Below, piece by piece: positions 1 to 9,599 of a stretch of 64,000 bases of DNA. Numbering within the stretch: the stretch's first letter is position 1; each line of letters begins with the position of its first letter. A model generated the notes under the pieces. That model was not told where the DNA came from. It made no database searches and saw only the letters and a list, made by a program, of their open reading frames with translations. The stretch covers positions 1 to 64,000 of the forward strand of contig NZ_JANLNV010000064.1 in NCBI RefSeq assembly GCF_025465935.1, given 5' to 3'. The position numbers and the translations under genes are program-made. The stretch comes from Pseudomonas sp. 7P_10.2_Bac1. Its GTDB lineage: Bacteria; Pseudomonadota; Gammaproteobacteria; Pseudomonadales; Pseudomonadaceae.

Positions 1-23
1 GTTATTCTTACATTGCCGCCGGC

Positions 24-133
24 GTACATATCCATTGGATGCGCAACGGCGATCTACGTGTTTCGCCCTTAGGCGGGCTCACGGCGTAAGGCCGTAACCT
101 TAAGTGGCCGTTGCCGCAGCAACGGATATGTAC
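24..133. repeat. Long imperfect palindrome, dispersed Pseudomonas repeat
   Basis: The outer arms GTACATATCC (24-33) and GGATATGTAC (124-133) are exact inverse complements. The next arm segment (about 42-50 against 107-115, CAACGGC type) continues the pairing, giving an approximately 110-base imperfect palindrome. The central part resembles, from memory, a repeat seen between genes in many fluorescens-group genomes. The rest of 1-250 has no gene I can support; open frames there are artefacts of the repeat. Confidence 0.6.
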
Positions 134-250
134 ACAAACCCTCAAATCAAGAGCCCTTTCCCAGAGGAAGAGGAGACTGATTGCGGGATATGGAAGATTC
201 TCGGTGCTCATTTGCTGCGCGAAGCGCGAAGGCGCGAGCCATGCTGTGAA

Positions 251-1153
251 TCAACACAAACCCTGCACAAACTCCAGAAACGCCCGCACTTTAGCCGCCG
301 GTAAATGCCGCGACGGGTAGAACGCATACAGTGGAAAACGCTCATCGGGCCACTCCGGGAACAGGTCCACCAAGCGTCCATCTTTGAGCGCAGGCGCCAG
401 CCCCAGATCGAGCATTTGCGCCACCGCGTGGCCGTGTTCGCACACGCTGTACAAAGTACTGGCGTCATTGATGATCAACCGGCCATTGGTGGGCACGATG
501 AGTATTTGCCCGTCGCGATGAAACTCCCACGCAAACGGCCGCCCAGTCTGTGTGTCGCGAAAGTCGATGCACACGTGCTGACCGTGTTCAAGATCCTGCG
601 GAACAGCGGGGCGCCCATAGCGCTGGAAATACGCGGGGGCGGCGACGGTCAGTACCCGTACTTCCATTAACTTGCGCGCCACCAGTGAGGATGATTGTGG
701 GTGGCCGAAGCGGATGGCCAGGTCAAAGCCGTCAGCGACCAAGTCGCCCAATTGGTCTTTGGTGTGCAGATCCAGTTGCAGTTGTGGGTGATCAATCATG
801 AACTCACCCAGCACCGGGCCCAGTACTAGCCTTGAGAAGTAAGGGTCGATATTGACCCGCAAGCGGCCGCGTACCGTCAGCGCACTGTCCGCTGCCGAAT
901 TGGCCGCGTCTTCAAGACCGGCCAGCAGCGGGGCGACTTCCTGATAGAAGCGTCGGCCCTCATCGGTCAACTGTACCGAGCGCGTGGTGCGATCGAACAG
1001 GCGAATGCCCAGACGTTTTTCCAGGCGTGAGATCGCCCGGCTTACCCCGGAGGGCGTGATGTCCAGGCTGTCGGCGGCTTTGGCAAAACTGCCACTGTCC
1101 ACCACTGCGCTCAACACCCCCATGCCGCTGGCCAACCCCGGATCAAAGCTCAT
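251..1153 (-). CDS. LysR-family transcriptional regulator
   Basis: A 300-residue protein of ordinary LysR length. The N-terminal winged helix-turn-helix lies at about residues 12-70, with the typical SGSFAKAADSLDITPSGVSR helix pair and the LFDRTTRSVQLTDEG wing. The remainder is the periplasmic-binding-like effector domain. It is divergently transcribed from the NAD(P)-binding protein gene at 1266, with a 112-base shared promoter region, the usual arrangement when a LysR protein controls its neighbour. The inducer cannot be deduced. Family confidence is high, target assignment is inference. Confidence 0.9.
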   Translation of the reverse strand: MSFDPGLASGMGVLSAVVDSGSFAKAADSLDITPSGVSRAISRLEKRLGIRLFDRTTRSVQLTDEGRRFYQEVAPLLAGLEDAANSAADSALTVRGRLRVNIDPYFSRLVLGPVLGEFMIDHPQLQLDLHTKDQLGDLVADGFDLAIRFGHPQSSSLVARKLMEVRVLTVAAPAYFQRYGRPAVPQDLEHGQHVCIDFRDTQTGRPFAWEFHRDGQILIVPTNGRLIINDASTLYSVCEHGHAVAQMLDLGLAPALKDGRLVDLFPEWPDERFPLYAFYPSRHLPAAKVRAFLEFVQGLC

Positions 1154-1265
1154 TGGTGATCTCTCGTCATGTATGCATTGACACTGATGCTATCGAAGAA
1201 CGAGGTGTCTGCGCTGGATAATTTCTCTCAACACGACAGCCGTCGTATGAACAGAGGAGAGGGGT

Positions 1266-2126
1266 ATGTACGCAGTCACAGGCATTACCGGCAAAGTGGG
1301 TGGCGCGGTTGCGCGGGCCTTGCTCAGTGCCGGGCAGCCCGTGCGGGCCGTGGTGCGCAGTGCCGATAAAGGCCTGCGCTGGGCGCAACAGGGCTGTGAG
1401 GTGGCGCTGGCTGAAGTCGACGATGCTCAGGCCATGGCGCAGGCGTTTAGCGGGGCAGAGGCGGTGTTCATCATGCTGCCGTCCAATTTCGACCCTTCAC
1501 CGGGGTTCCCTGAAGCGCGAGCGTTGGTCGATAACATTCGCCAGGCATTGCAATGCGCCCGGCCGAGCAAGGTGGTGTGCCTGTCGACCATTGGTGCTCA
1601 GGCCACACAACCCAATTTGCTGAACCAGTTGCAACTGTTGGAGCAAGCGCTGGGCACCTTGGATATGCCGGTCACTTTTCTGCGTCCGGGCTGGTTTATG
1701 GAGAATTCGGTGTGGGATATCGCACCGGCCATTGAGAGCGGGGTGATCCCAAGCTTCCTGCAGCCGTTGGACAAGCCGGTTCCGATGGTTGCCACGGCGG
1801 ATGTGGGCCGGCTGGCAGCCGAGTTGTTGCAGGAAACCTGGCAAGGGCAGCGCATTGTTGAGCTAGAAGGCCCCCGGCGCATCACGCCCCATGAGCTTGC
1901 CGAGACTTTTGCGCGGTTGCTTGGCAAACCCGTGAGCATGAGCGTGGTGCCGCGTGACAACTGGCACGAGCTGTTCAGCGCCCAAGGCATGCGCAACCCG
2001 TTGCCGCGGATGCAGATGATTGACGGCTTCAACGAAGGCTGGATTGAATTTGCAGGCACTGCGCGCAAAGGCCAGGTTGAGCTTGAGACTGTGCTCAAGG
2101 CCTGTGTGTCGATTCACACTCCGTAG
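1266..2126 (+). CDS. NmrA-like NAD(P)-binding oxidoreductase
   Basis: A 286-residue atypical short-chain dehydrogenase of the NmrA/QorB type. The dinucleotide-binding motif TGITGKVGG is at residues 5-13, immediately after the first beta strand. A central VFIMLPSNFD stretch and a LRPGWFMEN segment are typical of NmrA-like and quinone oxidoreductase 2-like proteins. There is no classical YxxxK catalytic pair, so it may be a redox sensor rather than a dehydrogenase. A purine-rich AGAGGAGAGGGG precedes the ATG. The divergent LysR gene is the probable regulator. Substrate unknown. Confidence 0.85.
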   Translation: MYAVTGITGKVGGAVARALLSAGQPVRAVVRSADKGLRWAQQGCEVALAEVDDAQAMAQAFSGAEAVFIMLPSNFDPSPGFPEARALVDNIRQALQCARPSKVVCLSTIGAQATQPNLLNQLQLLEQALGTLDMPVTFLRPGWFMENSVWDIAPAIESGVIPSFLQPLDKPVPMVATADVGRLAAELLQETWQGQRIVELEGPRRITPHELAETFARLLGKPVSMSVVPRDNWHELFSAQGMRNPLPRMQMIDGFNEGWIEFAGTARKGQVELETVLKACVSIHTP

Positions 2127-2204
2127 TCAGTGACAAAAAGCGAAGGCTGCGAGCTATCTAGACCAAAAAATCGCAGCTTTCGTGCCTCACAGCAGTCGCA
2201 GCTA

Positions 2205-2540
2205 TCACCGCGTGTGCTCGCCCTGGTGCGGGGTTATATCGCGCTCATCGGGCTCTGGCTGGGGCTCAAAACCTTGCGGGTATTTGCCTTTCAAGTGCCA
2301 GGCAAAAGCAATGATTTCGGCCAGAGTGCGGTATAGCTCCTGGGGGATGCTGTCACCCAGTTCCATGCGCGCCAATAATCTGACCAGCTCAGCATTCTCA
2401 TAAATAGGCACTTCGTATTCGCGGGCCAGCGAGAGGATTGCTTCGGCCAGTGCGTCGTCGCCTTTGGCGGTCAGGGTGGGCGCTTGTTGGCCATCGTATT
2501 TGAGGGCAATCGCCTGGCGCGGCTCGGGAGCTGTGTTCAT
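2205..2540 (-). CDS. FhlB-like protein (FlhB C-terminal domain homologue)
   Basis: A 111-residue cytoplasmic protein resembling only the C-terminal, substrate-switching domain of FlhB/YscU export proteins (AIALKYDGQQAPTLTAKG near the N terminus, then AREYEVPIYENAELVRLL). It lacks FlhB's membrane part and the NPTH autocleavage site. In other bacteria such FhlB/YlqH proteins sit beside fliK-like genes, as here. Its start overlaps the end of the fliK-like gene by four bases, implying translational coupling. The role in flagellar hook-length switching is inferred from family and context. Confidence 0.85.
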   Translation of the reverse strand: MNTAPEPRQAIALKYDGQQAPTLTAKGDDALAEAILSLAREYEVPIYENAELVRLLARMELGDSIPQELYRTLAEIIAFAWHLKGKYPQGFEPQPEPDERDITPHQGEHTR

Positions 2541-4108
2541 GCGGTTTCGTCGACCCAGCGTTGTTCAAGGGGGGTGTGGCCATTGTGGGGCGGGGTGCCT
2601 TGATGGCAATCGAGATCGGTCACGCTCAGCCCCGCGTCGTTCAGCCGTTGGCGCAGCTCGCCCAATTGGCTGGCGATCAGTTCGGCGGTGGCGCTGCGTT
2701 GTGCCCATAACTGGCCGGACAGGTTGCCGCGCAGCAATTGCGCCTGCACATGCAGCGGGCCCAGCGGAGTCAGGTCGAAGGCCAGTTCAACGCGCCACAG
2801 TTGATCCTTGCTTTCGCGGTGTTCGCGTGTGTCTTCAGGCTTTTGCTCGGGTGGATCTTCACGCTGGAACTTGACCTGCAACGGCACGATGTCGTGGGCG
2901 TTGCGCAAGGGGATTTCCAGTTGCCAGGTAGTCAGCAGATTGCCGTCTGCGGTGCGCCCGCTTTGTTCCAGGCTCGACAATTGATGGCTTTGCAGGCGCG
3001 AAATGGCTGCGGCAGCGAGCTTGAGCAGGTTTTCCAGGCTGTCTTCGCCTTCGCCACGTTGCAGCAGGCGCGGCAGCAGCGGAAAACCCCCGGGTTGCGG
3101 TTTGGCGCTGACTTGTCCCAGCATGCCCAAGGCATTACGCACAAAAGTCGGCAGCGCTTGCGCCTGGGCGCTGGCGGCGACACCGGGGTTGAAGTTGGGG
3201 TTGGCCGGGACGCCGGGCAAGATCTGCGCAATCAGCCGCAATAAGCTGGCTTTCATGTCGGGGGCCAGGGTTTGCATCTGCCCACCGAGCAGTTTTGCTT
3301 CGAGAAAAGCGCCACTGTTGAGCAGGGCATTACTGAGTGTGGCTGGGTTGCTCAGTTGTTGTGGTGTAGGTAAACCGCTCAACAACGTGTCGATAGAGGC
3401 GCGCAAGGGGTCGGGCAGGCTCTGGTTGGGCGCAAGTTTCTGCAGGGCGTTCAACAAGCCGTCGAGCGAGCCCTGACGGCTTTGCTGGGCGGCCAGTTGC
3501 TGGGTAATCGCCAGTTGGTCTTGCCGGCCGCTCAGCGGCACGAAGTTCAGGGTCTGGCTGCCTTGCACTTGCGCGGTCAGCAAACTGTCGACGCGCAAAG
3601 GTCGCGGACTGTCGACGGTCAGGGTGCTGCCGCTCAAGGCGCTGTTGATCAAGGTGACCAACGAGCGATACAGCGTTGGCTGTCCGCCCGCTTGCGGTAA
3701 CACCTGGGTGCTCAGCACTTTGCCTTGCAACAGCGTGCCCACCGGCAGTTGCTGTGGATCAAGGCGGGTGAGGGCATTGGCATTACTGCTCAGGGTTTGT
3801 TGCAGGCTGACCGCCAGGCTGCCGGGCGAGGGTTGTGTCACCGACAATAACGTGCCCAGAGGCAACGGTTGGTTGCTGCTGACCTGGACATTGGTTTGGC
3901 GGCCGCTGTCCAGGGTCAGTTTAAGCAGGAGCTGAAACACTGCATCGCCCTGTTTAAGCGACATGACTTGCGCCTGGGCGCTTTGCCCAGGACTGATCAG
4001 CCCCTCAAGCGGTTGCAGCAACTTGAGCACTTCACCGCCAACTGCGCCTGGGCGTACGGGATTGGACGCAGCAGGTGGGATGGGTGGAATAGTCATGTCG
4101 CTTTTCAT
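2537..4108 (-). CDS. fliK: Flagellar hook-length control protein FliK-like
   Basis: A 523-residue protein rich in Q, S, L and P through its first 350 residues, consistent with the extended ruler region of FliK. A compact C-terminal Flg_hook-like domain (about residues 400-490) contains FDLTPLGPLHVQAQLL and a following LWAQRSATAELI. It would act with the export gate to end hook growth; here it is next to the FlhB-like small gene rather than in a flagellar operon, so it may be a second FliK-type protein. An alternative start is four codons downstream (4096). Confidence 0.8.
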   Translation of the reverse strand: MKSDMTIPPIPPAASNPVRPGAVGGEVLKLLQPLEGLISPGQSAQAQVMSLKQGDAVFQLLLKLTLDSGRQTNVQVSSNQPLPLGTLLSVTQPSPGSLAVSLQQTLSSNANALTRLDPQQLPVGTLLQGKVLSTQVLPQAGGQPTLYRSLVTLINSALSGSTLTVDSPRPLRVDSLLTAQVQGSQTLNFVPLSGRQDQLAITQQLAAQQSRQGSLDGLLNALQKLAPNQSLPDPLRASIDTLLSGLPTPQQLSNPATLSNALLNSGAFLEAKLLGGQMQTLAPDMKASLLRLIAQILPGVPANPNFNPGVAASAQAQALPTFVRNALGMLGQVSAKPQPGGFPLLPRLLQRGEGEDSLENLLKLAAAAISRLQSHQLSSLEQSGRTADGNLLTTWQLEIPLRNAHDIVPLQVKFQREDPPEQKPEDTREHRESKDQLWRVELAFDLTPLGPLHVQAQLLRGNLSGQLWAQRSATAELIASQLGELRQRLNDAGLSVTDLDCHQGTPPHNGHTPLEQRWVDETA

Positions 4109-4299
4109 TGTTACAACCTTATGAATATGCCCTCTTTAGAGTAGGACATGGCATGTATAATGCTGCCCCATCGTTTAAGGTGCTTAAAAACAACACAATT
4201 CTTTGATCCAGCTCTCTTAAACAGGCCGCAAATGCATCTATCCTGCATCACTTTAACGGCCACGCCCGAGCCGACTTGAACCGTGAAGGCCTCAACTAC

Positions 4300-4935
4300 G
4301 TGACCAGCCCTCTTCTAGAAACCGCATCGCTGACCTGTGAGCGTGACGGTCGCCTGTTATTTGAAAATCTCGAATTGCGACTCAGTCCCTGCGACATGCT
4401 ACAGATCAGCGGCCCCAACGGCAGCGGCAAGACCAGCCTGCTGCGTGTGTTGGCGGGCCTGATGCAGCCGACCGAGGGCGAGGTACGGCTGAGCGGGCAA
4501 CGGTTAAGCGAGCAGCGTGCGGCGCTGGCCAGCAACCTGCTGTGGATTGGTCATGCCGCCGGGATCAAGGACTTGCTGACGGCCGAAGAGAACCTGCTTT
4601 GGCTCTGCGCCCTGCATCGCCCGGCGAGCCGAGAGGCGATTTGGGCGGCGCTGGCTGCCGTGGGGTTGCAGGGATTTGAGGATGTGCCGTGCCACACCTT
4701 GTCGGCCGGGCAACAGCGGCGTGTCGCCCTGGCCCGTTTGCATCTGGACAGCCCTGCGCTGTGGATTCTCGACGAGCCGTTTACCGCGCTCGATAAACAA
4801 GGCGTTGCGGCCCTTGAAGAACACTTGGCCAGCCACTGTGAGCGAGGCGGGATGGTGGTGTTGACCACACACCATACGTTGTCCCGCACACCGGCGGGTT
4901 ATCGCGATATCGACTTGGGGCGTTGGGCTGTATGA
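4300..4935 (+). CDS. ccmA: CcmA, haem exporter ATP-binding subunit
   Basis: ABC ATPase of the system I cytochrome c maturation complex, working with CcmB and CcmC to release holo-CcmE. Walker A is [11 protein letters not shown], the signature is [13 protein letters not shown] and Walker B is [13 protein letters not shown] chose the GTG at 4300 (protein begins MTSPLLETA, 211 residues) because family members begin this way; an in-frame TTG at 4276 would add eight residues. A GAAGG lies just upstream. The stop overlaps the ccmB start as ATGA. Confidence 0.95.
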   Translation: MTSPLLETASLTCERDGRLLFENLELRLSPCDMLQISGPNGSGKTSLLRVLAGLMQPTEGEVRLSGQRLSEQRAALASNLLWIGHAAGIKDLLTAEENLLWLCALHRPASREAIWAALAAVGLQGFEDVPCHTLSAGQQRRVALARLHLDSPALWILDEPFTALDKQGVAALEEHLASHCERGGMVVLTTHHTLSRTPAGYRDIDLGRWAV

Positions 4936-5600
4936 GCGTGTTTGCTTCGTTGCTGGCCCGTGAGGCACGTTTGTTGTTTCGGCGCCCGGCCGAGTTGGCC
5001 AATCCGTTGGTGTTCTTTGCGATTGTGATCGCGATGTTCCCGCTGGCGGTTGGCCCTGAGTCTCAATTGTTGCAAACCTTGTCTCCGGGACTGCTCTGGG
5101 TGGCGGCGCTGTTAGCGGTTTTGCTCTCGCTGGACGGGCTGTTTCGCAGTGATTTTGAAGACGGCTCACTGGAACAGTGGGTCCTTTCGCCGCACCCGCT
5201 GGCGCTTCTGGTGTTGGCCAAGGTGCTGGCACACTGGGCGTTTTGCGGGCTGGCGCTGGTGATTTTGTCACCCTTGCTGGCGCTGATGCTGGGATTGCCG
5301 GTGGCCTGTTTGCCGGTGCTGTTGTTGTCGTTGTTGCTCGGTACTCCGGTGCTGAGTTTGCTCGGTGCTGTAGGTGCCGCGCTGACCGTGGGGCTTAAAC
5401 GCGGCGGCTTGCTGCTGGCGTTGCTGATTCTGCCCTTGTATATCCCGGTGCTGATTCTGGGCAGCGGGGCGTTGCAGGCGGCCTTGCAAGGCATGCCCGC
5501 GACGGGTTATCTGCTGTGGCTCGGTAGCCTGACCGTGCTGGCTGTAACGCTTACACCTTTTGCTATAGCGGCCGGCCTGAAGATCAGCGTCGGCGAATGA
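4932..5600 (+). CDS. ccmB: CcmB, haem exporter membrane subunit
   Basis: A 222-residue inner-membrane permease subunit of the CcmABCD complex, with about six hydrophobic segments beginning after an amphipathic N terminus ([20 protein letters not shown]). The family-typical [15 protein letters not shown] loop lies near residue 75. The ATG at 4932 overlaps the ccmA stop by four bases; an in-frame TTG nine bases earlier is less likely. It follows the usual ccmABCDEFGHI order. Confidence 0.95.
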   Translation: MSVFASLLAREARLLFRRPAELANPLVFFAIVIAMFPLAVGPESQLLQTLSPGLLWVAALLAVLLSLDGLFRSDFEDGSLEQWVLSPHPLALLVLAKVLAHWAFCGLALVILSPLLALMLGLPVACLPVLLLSLLLGTPVLSLLGAVGAALTVGLKRGGLLLALLILPLYIPVLILGSGALQAALQGMPATGYLLWLGSLTVLAVTLTPFAIAAGLKISVGE

Positions 5601-5691
5601 ATAATGAGGTCTGGCCCAGCAGGGCCAGTAAAGACCCGCGCGTTGATAAGGCCGTACACAGGCTGCGTCAAGGCACCGTGATGGAAACAGC

Positions 5692-6450
5692 GTGATGAAC
5701 TGGACTTGGTTTCACAAACTCGGCTCACCCAAATGGTTCTATGCCATCAGCAGCCGCTTGCTGCCCTGGTTGAGCATCGCCGCCGGGTTGCTGTTGGTGA
5801 CTGGCGTGATCTGGGGCCTGGCCTTTGCGCCGCCGGACTACCAGCAAGGGAACAGCTTCAGGATCATTTATATCCATGTGCCAGCCGCCATGTTGGCGCA
5901 GTCATGCTATGTGATGCTGGCCGTGTGCGGGGTGGTCGGGCTGGTCTGGAAAATGAAAATCGCCGATGTCGCCCTGCAATGCGCCGCGCCCATCGGTGCC
6001 TGGATGACCGCCGTGGCGCTGGTGACCGGAGCTATCTGGGGCAAGCCGACCTGGGGCTCGTGGTGGGTCTGGGATGCGCGCCTGACTTCCATGCTGATTC
6101 TGCTGTTTCTGTACTTCGGCCTGATCGCCCTCGGCAATGCCATCAGCAATCGTGACAGTGCAGCCAAGGCCTGTGCCGTGCTGGCGATTGTCGGCGTGAT
6201 CAACATCCCGATCATCAAGTACTCGGTGCAGTGGTGGAACACCCTGCATCAGGGCGCGACGTTTACCCTTACTGAAAAACCGGCGATGCCCGTGCAAATG
6301 TGGCTGCCGTTGCTGCTCACCGTGCTGGGTTTTTATTGTTTTTTTGGCGCGGTGCTGTTGCTGCGCATGCGCCTTGAGGTGCTCAAGCGAGAAGCCCGCA
6401 GCAGTTGGGCCAAGGCAGAAGTGTTAAAAGCGCTGGAGGGTTCGCGGTGA
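5692..6450 (+). CDS. ccmC: CcmC, haem transfer protein to CcmE
   Basis: Membrane protein of about 252 residues and six transmembrane helices that binds haem and delivers it to the chaperone CcmE. The periplasmic tryptophan-rich WWD-type signature [16 protein letters not shown] is clear at about residues 123-138, flanked by the conserved histidines of HVPAAMLAQ and NTLHQGA. Either the GTG at 5692 or the ATG at 5695 could start it. A 91-base spacer separates it from ccmB, the only sizeable gap in the operon. The stop overlaps the ccmD start. Confidence 0.95.
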   Translation: MMNWTWFHKLGSPKWFYAISSRLLPWLSIAAGLLLVTGVIWGLAFAPPDYQQGNSFRIIYIHVPAAMLAQSCYVMLAVCGVVGLVWKMKIADVALQCAAPIGAWMTAVALVTGAIWGKPTWGSWWVWDARLTSMLILLFLYFGLIALGNAISNRDSAAKACAVLAIVGVINIPIIKYSVQWWNTLHQGATFTLTEKPAMPVQMWLPLLLTVLGFYCFFGAVLLLRMRLEVLKREARSSWAKAEVLKALEGSR

Positions 6451-6623
6451 GTTTTACTTCGTTCAGCGATTTTGTCGCCATGGGGCATCATGGCCTGTTC
6501 GTGTGGTCGGCCTATGGCATTTGCCTCGCGGTTTTAGCGCTTAACGTGGCGCTGCCGATCCTGGCGCGTCGGCGTTATCTGCAACAGGAGGCGCGTCGTT
6601 TGCGCCGGGAGAATTCCAAGTGA
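6447..6623 (+). CDS. ccmD: CcmD, small subunit of haem exporter
   Basis: A 58-residue protein with one transmembrane helix ([18 protein letters not shown]) followed by an arginine-rich cytoplasmic tail, the usual CcmD design. I take the GTG at 6447, which overlaps the ccmC stop as GTGA; the longer open frame upstream is not needed. CcmD helps release holo-CcmE from CcmABC. Its stop overlaps the ccmE start by four bases. Confidence 0.92.
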   Translation: MSFTSFSDFVAMGHHGLFVWSAYGICLAVLALNVALPILARRRYLQQEARRLRRENSK

Positions 6624-7078
6624 ATCCGCAGCGTAAGAAACGTTTGATCATCATCCTGGTAATTCTGGTGGGCATCGGCGCGGCCGTTGCGTTGGCCCTG
6701 AGTGCGCTGCAGCAGAATATCAACCTGTTCTATACCCCGACCCAGATCGCTAATGGCGAGGCTCCATTGGACACGCGAATCCGTGCGGGCGGCATGGTGC
6801 AGAACGGCTCGCTGAAACGCTCTGGCGATTCGCTGGACGTCGAATTTGTGGTCACTGACTTCAATAAGGACGTGACCATTCAATACCGCGGCATCTTGCC
6901 GGACCTGTTCCGCGAGGGGCAGGGCATTGTTGCGTTGGGCAAGCTCAACGCCCAGGGCGTAGTGGTGGCCGACGAAGTGCTGGCCAAGCATGACGAGAAG
7001 TACATGCCGCCCGAGGTGACCAAGGCGCTGAAGGAGAGCGGCCAGTCCGCCCCGGCACCGGCTAACGAGGTTAAGTGA
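6620..7078 (+). CDS. ccmE: CcmE, periplasmic haem chaperone
   Basis: A 152-residue membrane-anchored haem chaperone: one N-terminal transmembrane helix (residues 8-29), then an OB-fold periplasmic domain. The haem-attachment motif [14 protein letters not shown] contains the histidine that binds haem covalently and the following tyrosine ligand. Starts with GTG overlapping the ccmD stop. The C-terminal tail is a short Ala/Pro stretch. Confidence 0.95.
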   Translation: MNPQRKKRLIIILVILVGIGAAVALALSALQQNINLFYTPTQIANGEAPLDTRIRAGGMVQNGSLKRSGDSLDVEFVVTDFNKDVTIQYRGILPDLFREGQGIVALGKLNAQGVVVADEVLAKHDEKYMPPEVTKALKESGQSAPAPANEVK

Positions 7079-9066
7079 TGATGTCTGGACTGTTTATTCC
7101 TGAATTGGGCCACTTGGCCATGATTCTGGCGCTGTGCTTTGCCATCGTGCAGGCCAGCGTCCCGCTGCTGGGCGCCTGGCGTGGCGACAAATTGTGGATG
7201 AATCTGGCGCAGCCAGCGGCCTGGGGGCAGTTTGCCTTTTTGCTGTTTGCCTTCGGCTGCCTCACCTATGCCTTCATGACCGATGATTTTTCGGTCCGCT
7301 ACGTGGCCAGCAACTCCAACAGCGCGTTGCCGTGGTACTACAAGTTCAGTGCCGTGTGGGGCGCCCACGAAGGCTCGTTGCTGTTGTGGGCGTTGATTCT
7401 AGGCGGCTGGACCTTCGCCGTGTCGGTGTTCTCGCGGCAGTTGCCGCAAGTGATGCTGGCCCGCGTGCTGGCGATCATGGGCATGATCAGCGTCGGCTTT
7501 TTGCTGTTCCTGATCCTCACCTCCAACCCGTTTGCACGCCTGCTGCCGCAAATGCCTGCCAATGGCAACGACCTCAACCCGCTGCTGCAAGACATCGGCC
7601 TGATCGTTCACCCGCCGATGCTGTACATGGGGTACGTCGGTTTCTCGGTGGCCTTTGCCTTTGCCATTGCTGCCTTGCTCGGTGGTCGGCTGGATGCCGC
7701 GTGGGCGCGCTGGTCACGGCCGTGGACCATCGTGGCCTGGGCGTTTCTCGGGATCGGCATCACCTTGGGTTCGTGGTGGGCGTACTACGAGCTTGGCTGG
7801 GGCGGTTGGTGGTTCTGGGACCCAGTTGAAAACGCGTCGTTTATGCCATGGCTGGTCGGCACGGCGCTGATTCACTCGCTGGCGGTCACCGAAAAACGCG
7901 GTGTGTTCAAAAGCTGGACGGTGTTGCTGGCCATTGCCGCGTTCTCGTTGAGCCTGCTCGGGACGTTCCTCGTGCGTTCCGGGGTGCTGACCTCGGTGCA
8001 CGCCTTTGCCGCCGACCCTGAGCGCGGCGTGTTTATCCTGATCTTCTTGCTGTTTGTGGTGGGCGGCTCGCTGACGCTGTTTGCGTTGCGTGCGCCGGTG
8101 GTCAAAAGCCATGTGGGTTTCAATCTGTGGTCCCGTGAGACGTTGCTGCTGGGCAATAACCTGATCCTGGTGGTGGCGGCGTCGATGATTCTGCTCGGCA
8201 CCTTGTACCCGTTGATTGTCGACGCGATGAGCGGGGCGAAAATGTCGGTCGGCCCACCCTACTTCAATGCGCTGTTCATCCCGTTGATGGCCTTGCTGAT
8301 GGTGGTCATGGCGGTGGGTGTGCTGGTGCGCTGGAAAGACACCCCGGTCAAATGGCTGCTGGGTATGTTGACCCCGGTGTTGCTGGGCAGCGCAGCACTG
8401 TCGGTGATTGCCGGTGTGGCCTACGGCGACTTCAATTGGGCGGTGCTCGCTACCTTTATGCTGGCGGCCTGGGTGTTGCTGGCCGGAGTGCGCGACATTG
8501 GCGACAAGACTCGGCACAAGGGCCTGATCAAAGGCATGCGCAGCCTGACCCGCAGTTATTGGGGCATGCAGATCGCGCACCTGGGCATCGCGGTGTGCGC
8601 ATTGGGCGTGGTGTTGTCGAGCCAGAACAGTGCCGAACGCGATTTGCGCCTGGCGCCGGGCGAGTCGATGGAACTGGCCGGTTACCAGTTCATTTTTGAC
8701 GGAGCCCAACATTTTGAAGGGCCGAACTACACCTCGGACAAAGGCACGGTGCGGGTGATGCGCAATGGCAACCAAGTGAGCGTGCTGCACCCGGAAAAAC
8801 GTTTGTACACGGTGCAAAGTTCGATGATGACCGAGGCCGGTATCGACGCCGGTTTCACCCGCGATCTGTATGTAGCGCTGGGAGAACCGCTGGGCGAGGG
8901 GGCCTGGGCGGTGCGGGTACACGTTAAACCGTTTGTGCGCTGGATCTGGCTGGGCGGTTTGCTCACCGGTTTTGGCGGTTTGCTGGCGGCGCTGGATCGA
9001 CGTTATCGAGTCAAGGTCAAAACCCGTGTGCGTGACGCGCTGGGCATGAAAGGAGAAACAGCATGA
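7078..9066 (+). CDS. ccmF: CcmF, cytochrome c haem lyase subunit
   Basis: A large multi-spanning inner-membrane protein (about 662 residues, more than ten hydrophobic segments) that attaches haem from CcmE to apocytochrome c together with CcmH/I. The WWD haem-binding motif GWGGWWFWDPVENASFMPW is at about residues 241-259. The start could be GTG 7075, ATG 7078 or ATG 7081; all overlap or abut the ccmE stop. The length fits the family. Confidence 0.95.
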   Translation: MMSGLFIPELGHLAMILALCFAIVQASVPLLGAWRGDKLWMNLAQPAAWGQFAFLLFAFGCLTYAFMTDDFSVRYVASNSNSALPWYYKFSAVWGAHEGSLLLWALILGGWTFAVSVFSRQLPQVMLARVLAIMGMISVGFLLFLILTSNPFARLLPQMPANGNDLNPLLQDIGLIVHPPMLYMGYVGFSVAFAFAIAALLGGRLDAAWARWSRPWTIVAWAFLGIGITLGSWWAYYELGWGGWWFWDPVENASFMPWLVGTALIHSLAVTEKRGVFKSWTVLLAIAAFSLSLLGTFLVRSGVLTSVHAFAADPERGVFILIFLLFVVGGSLTLFALRAPVVKSHVGFNLWSRETLLLGNNLILVVAASMILLGTLYPLIVDAMSGAKMSVGPPYFNALFIPLMALLMVVMAVGVLVRWKDTPVKWLLGMLTPVLLGSAALSVIAGVAYGDFNWAVLATFMLAAWVLLAGVRDIGDKTRHKGLIKGMRSLTRSYWGMQIAHLGIAVCALGVVLSSQNSAERDLRLAPGESMELAGYQFIFDGAQHFEGPNYTSDKGTVRVMRNGNQVSVLHPEKRLYTVQSSMMTEAGIDAGFTRDLYVALGEPLGEGAWAVRVHVKPFVRWIWLGGLLTGFGGLLAALDRRYRVKVKTRVRDALGMKGETA

Positions 9067-9599
9067 GACGCTGGCTAATGCTGGTCCCGCTGGCGGTGTT
9101 TTTGGGCATGGCGTGGTTTCTGTACAAAGGCTTGTACCTGGACCCGACCGAGTTGCCGTCGACCCTGATCGACAAGCCGTTCCCGGCCTTCAGCCTGCCG
9201 TCGGTCGAGGGCGATAAAACCCTGACCGAAGCCGACCTCAAGGGCAAGCCGGCGCTGGTCAACGTCTGGGCCACCTGGTGCATCTCGTGCAAGGTCGAGC
9301 ACCCGGTACTGACCAAACTGGCCGAGCAGGGCGTGGTGATTTATGGCGTCAACTACAAGGACGTCAATGCGGACGCAAAAAAGTGGCTCAAGGAATTTCA
9401 TAACCCATACCAGCTGGACATCAACGATGAAGCCGGTTCGCTGGGCCTGAACCTGGGCGTATATGGCGCCCCGGAAACTTTCCTGATCGATAGCCAGGGC
9501 ATCATTCGTCACAAGTTCGTTGGTGTGATCGACGAGCGCGTGTGGCGTGAGCAACTGGCCGGCAAGTATCAGGCGCTGGTCGACGAGGCCAAGCCATGA
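9063..9599 (+). CDS. ccmG: CcmG/DsbE, thiol:disulfide oxidoreductase
   Basis: A 178-residue thioredoxin-like protein anchored by an N-terminal helix (residues 4-20). The active site is WATWCISC, so the CxxC is CIS-C, and a cis-proline-type GAPETFLID segment follows. It reduces the haem-binding CxxCH cysteines of apocytochromes c. The ATG overlaps the ccmF stop as ATGA and the stop overlaps ccmH. Confidence 0.95.
   Translation: MRRWLMLVPLAVFLGMAWFLYKGLYLDPTELPSTLIDKPFPAFSLPSVEGDKTLTEADLKGKPALVNVWATWCISCKVEHPVLTKLAEQGVVIYGVNYKDVNADAKKWLKEFHNPYQLDINDEAGSLGLNLGVYGAPETFLIDSQGIIRHKFVGVIDERVWREQLAGKYQALVDEAKP

Noticed and set aside
7714-8922. Long minus-strand open frame opposite ccmF
   Set aside because: It is the high-GC shadow of ccmF: the protein is rich in His, Gln and Arg with no domain pattern, and the ccmF frame is unmistakable.
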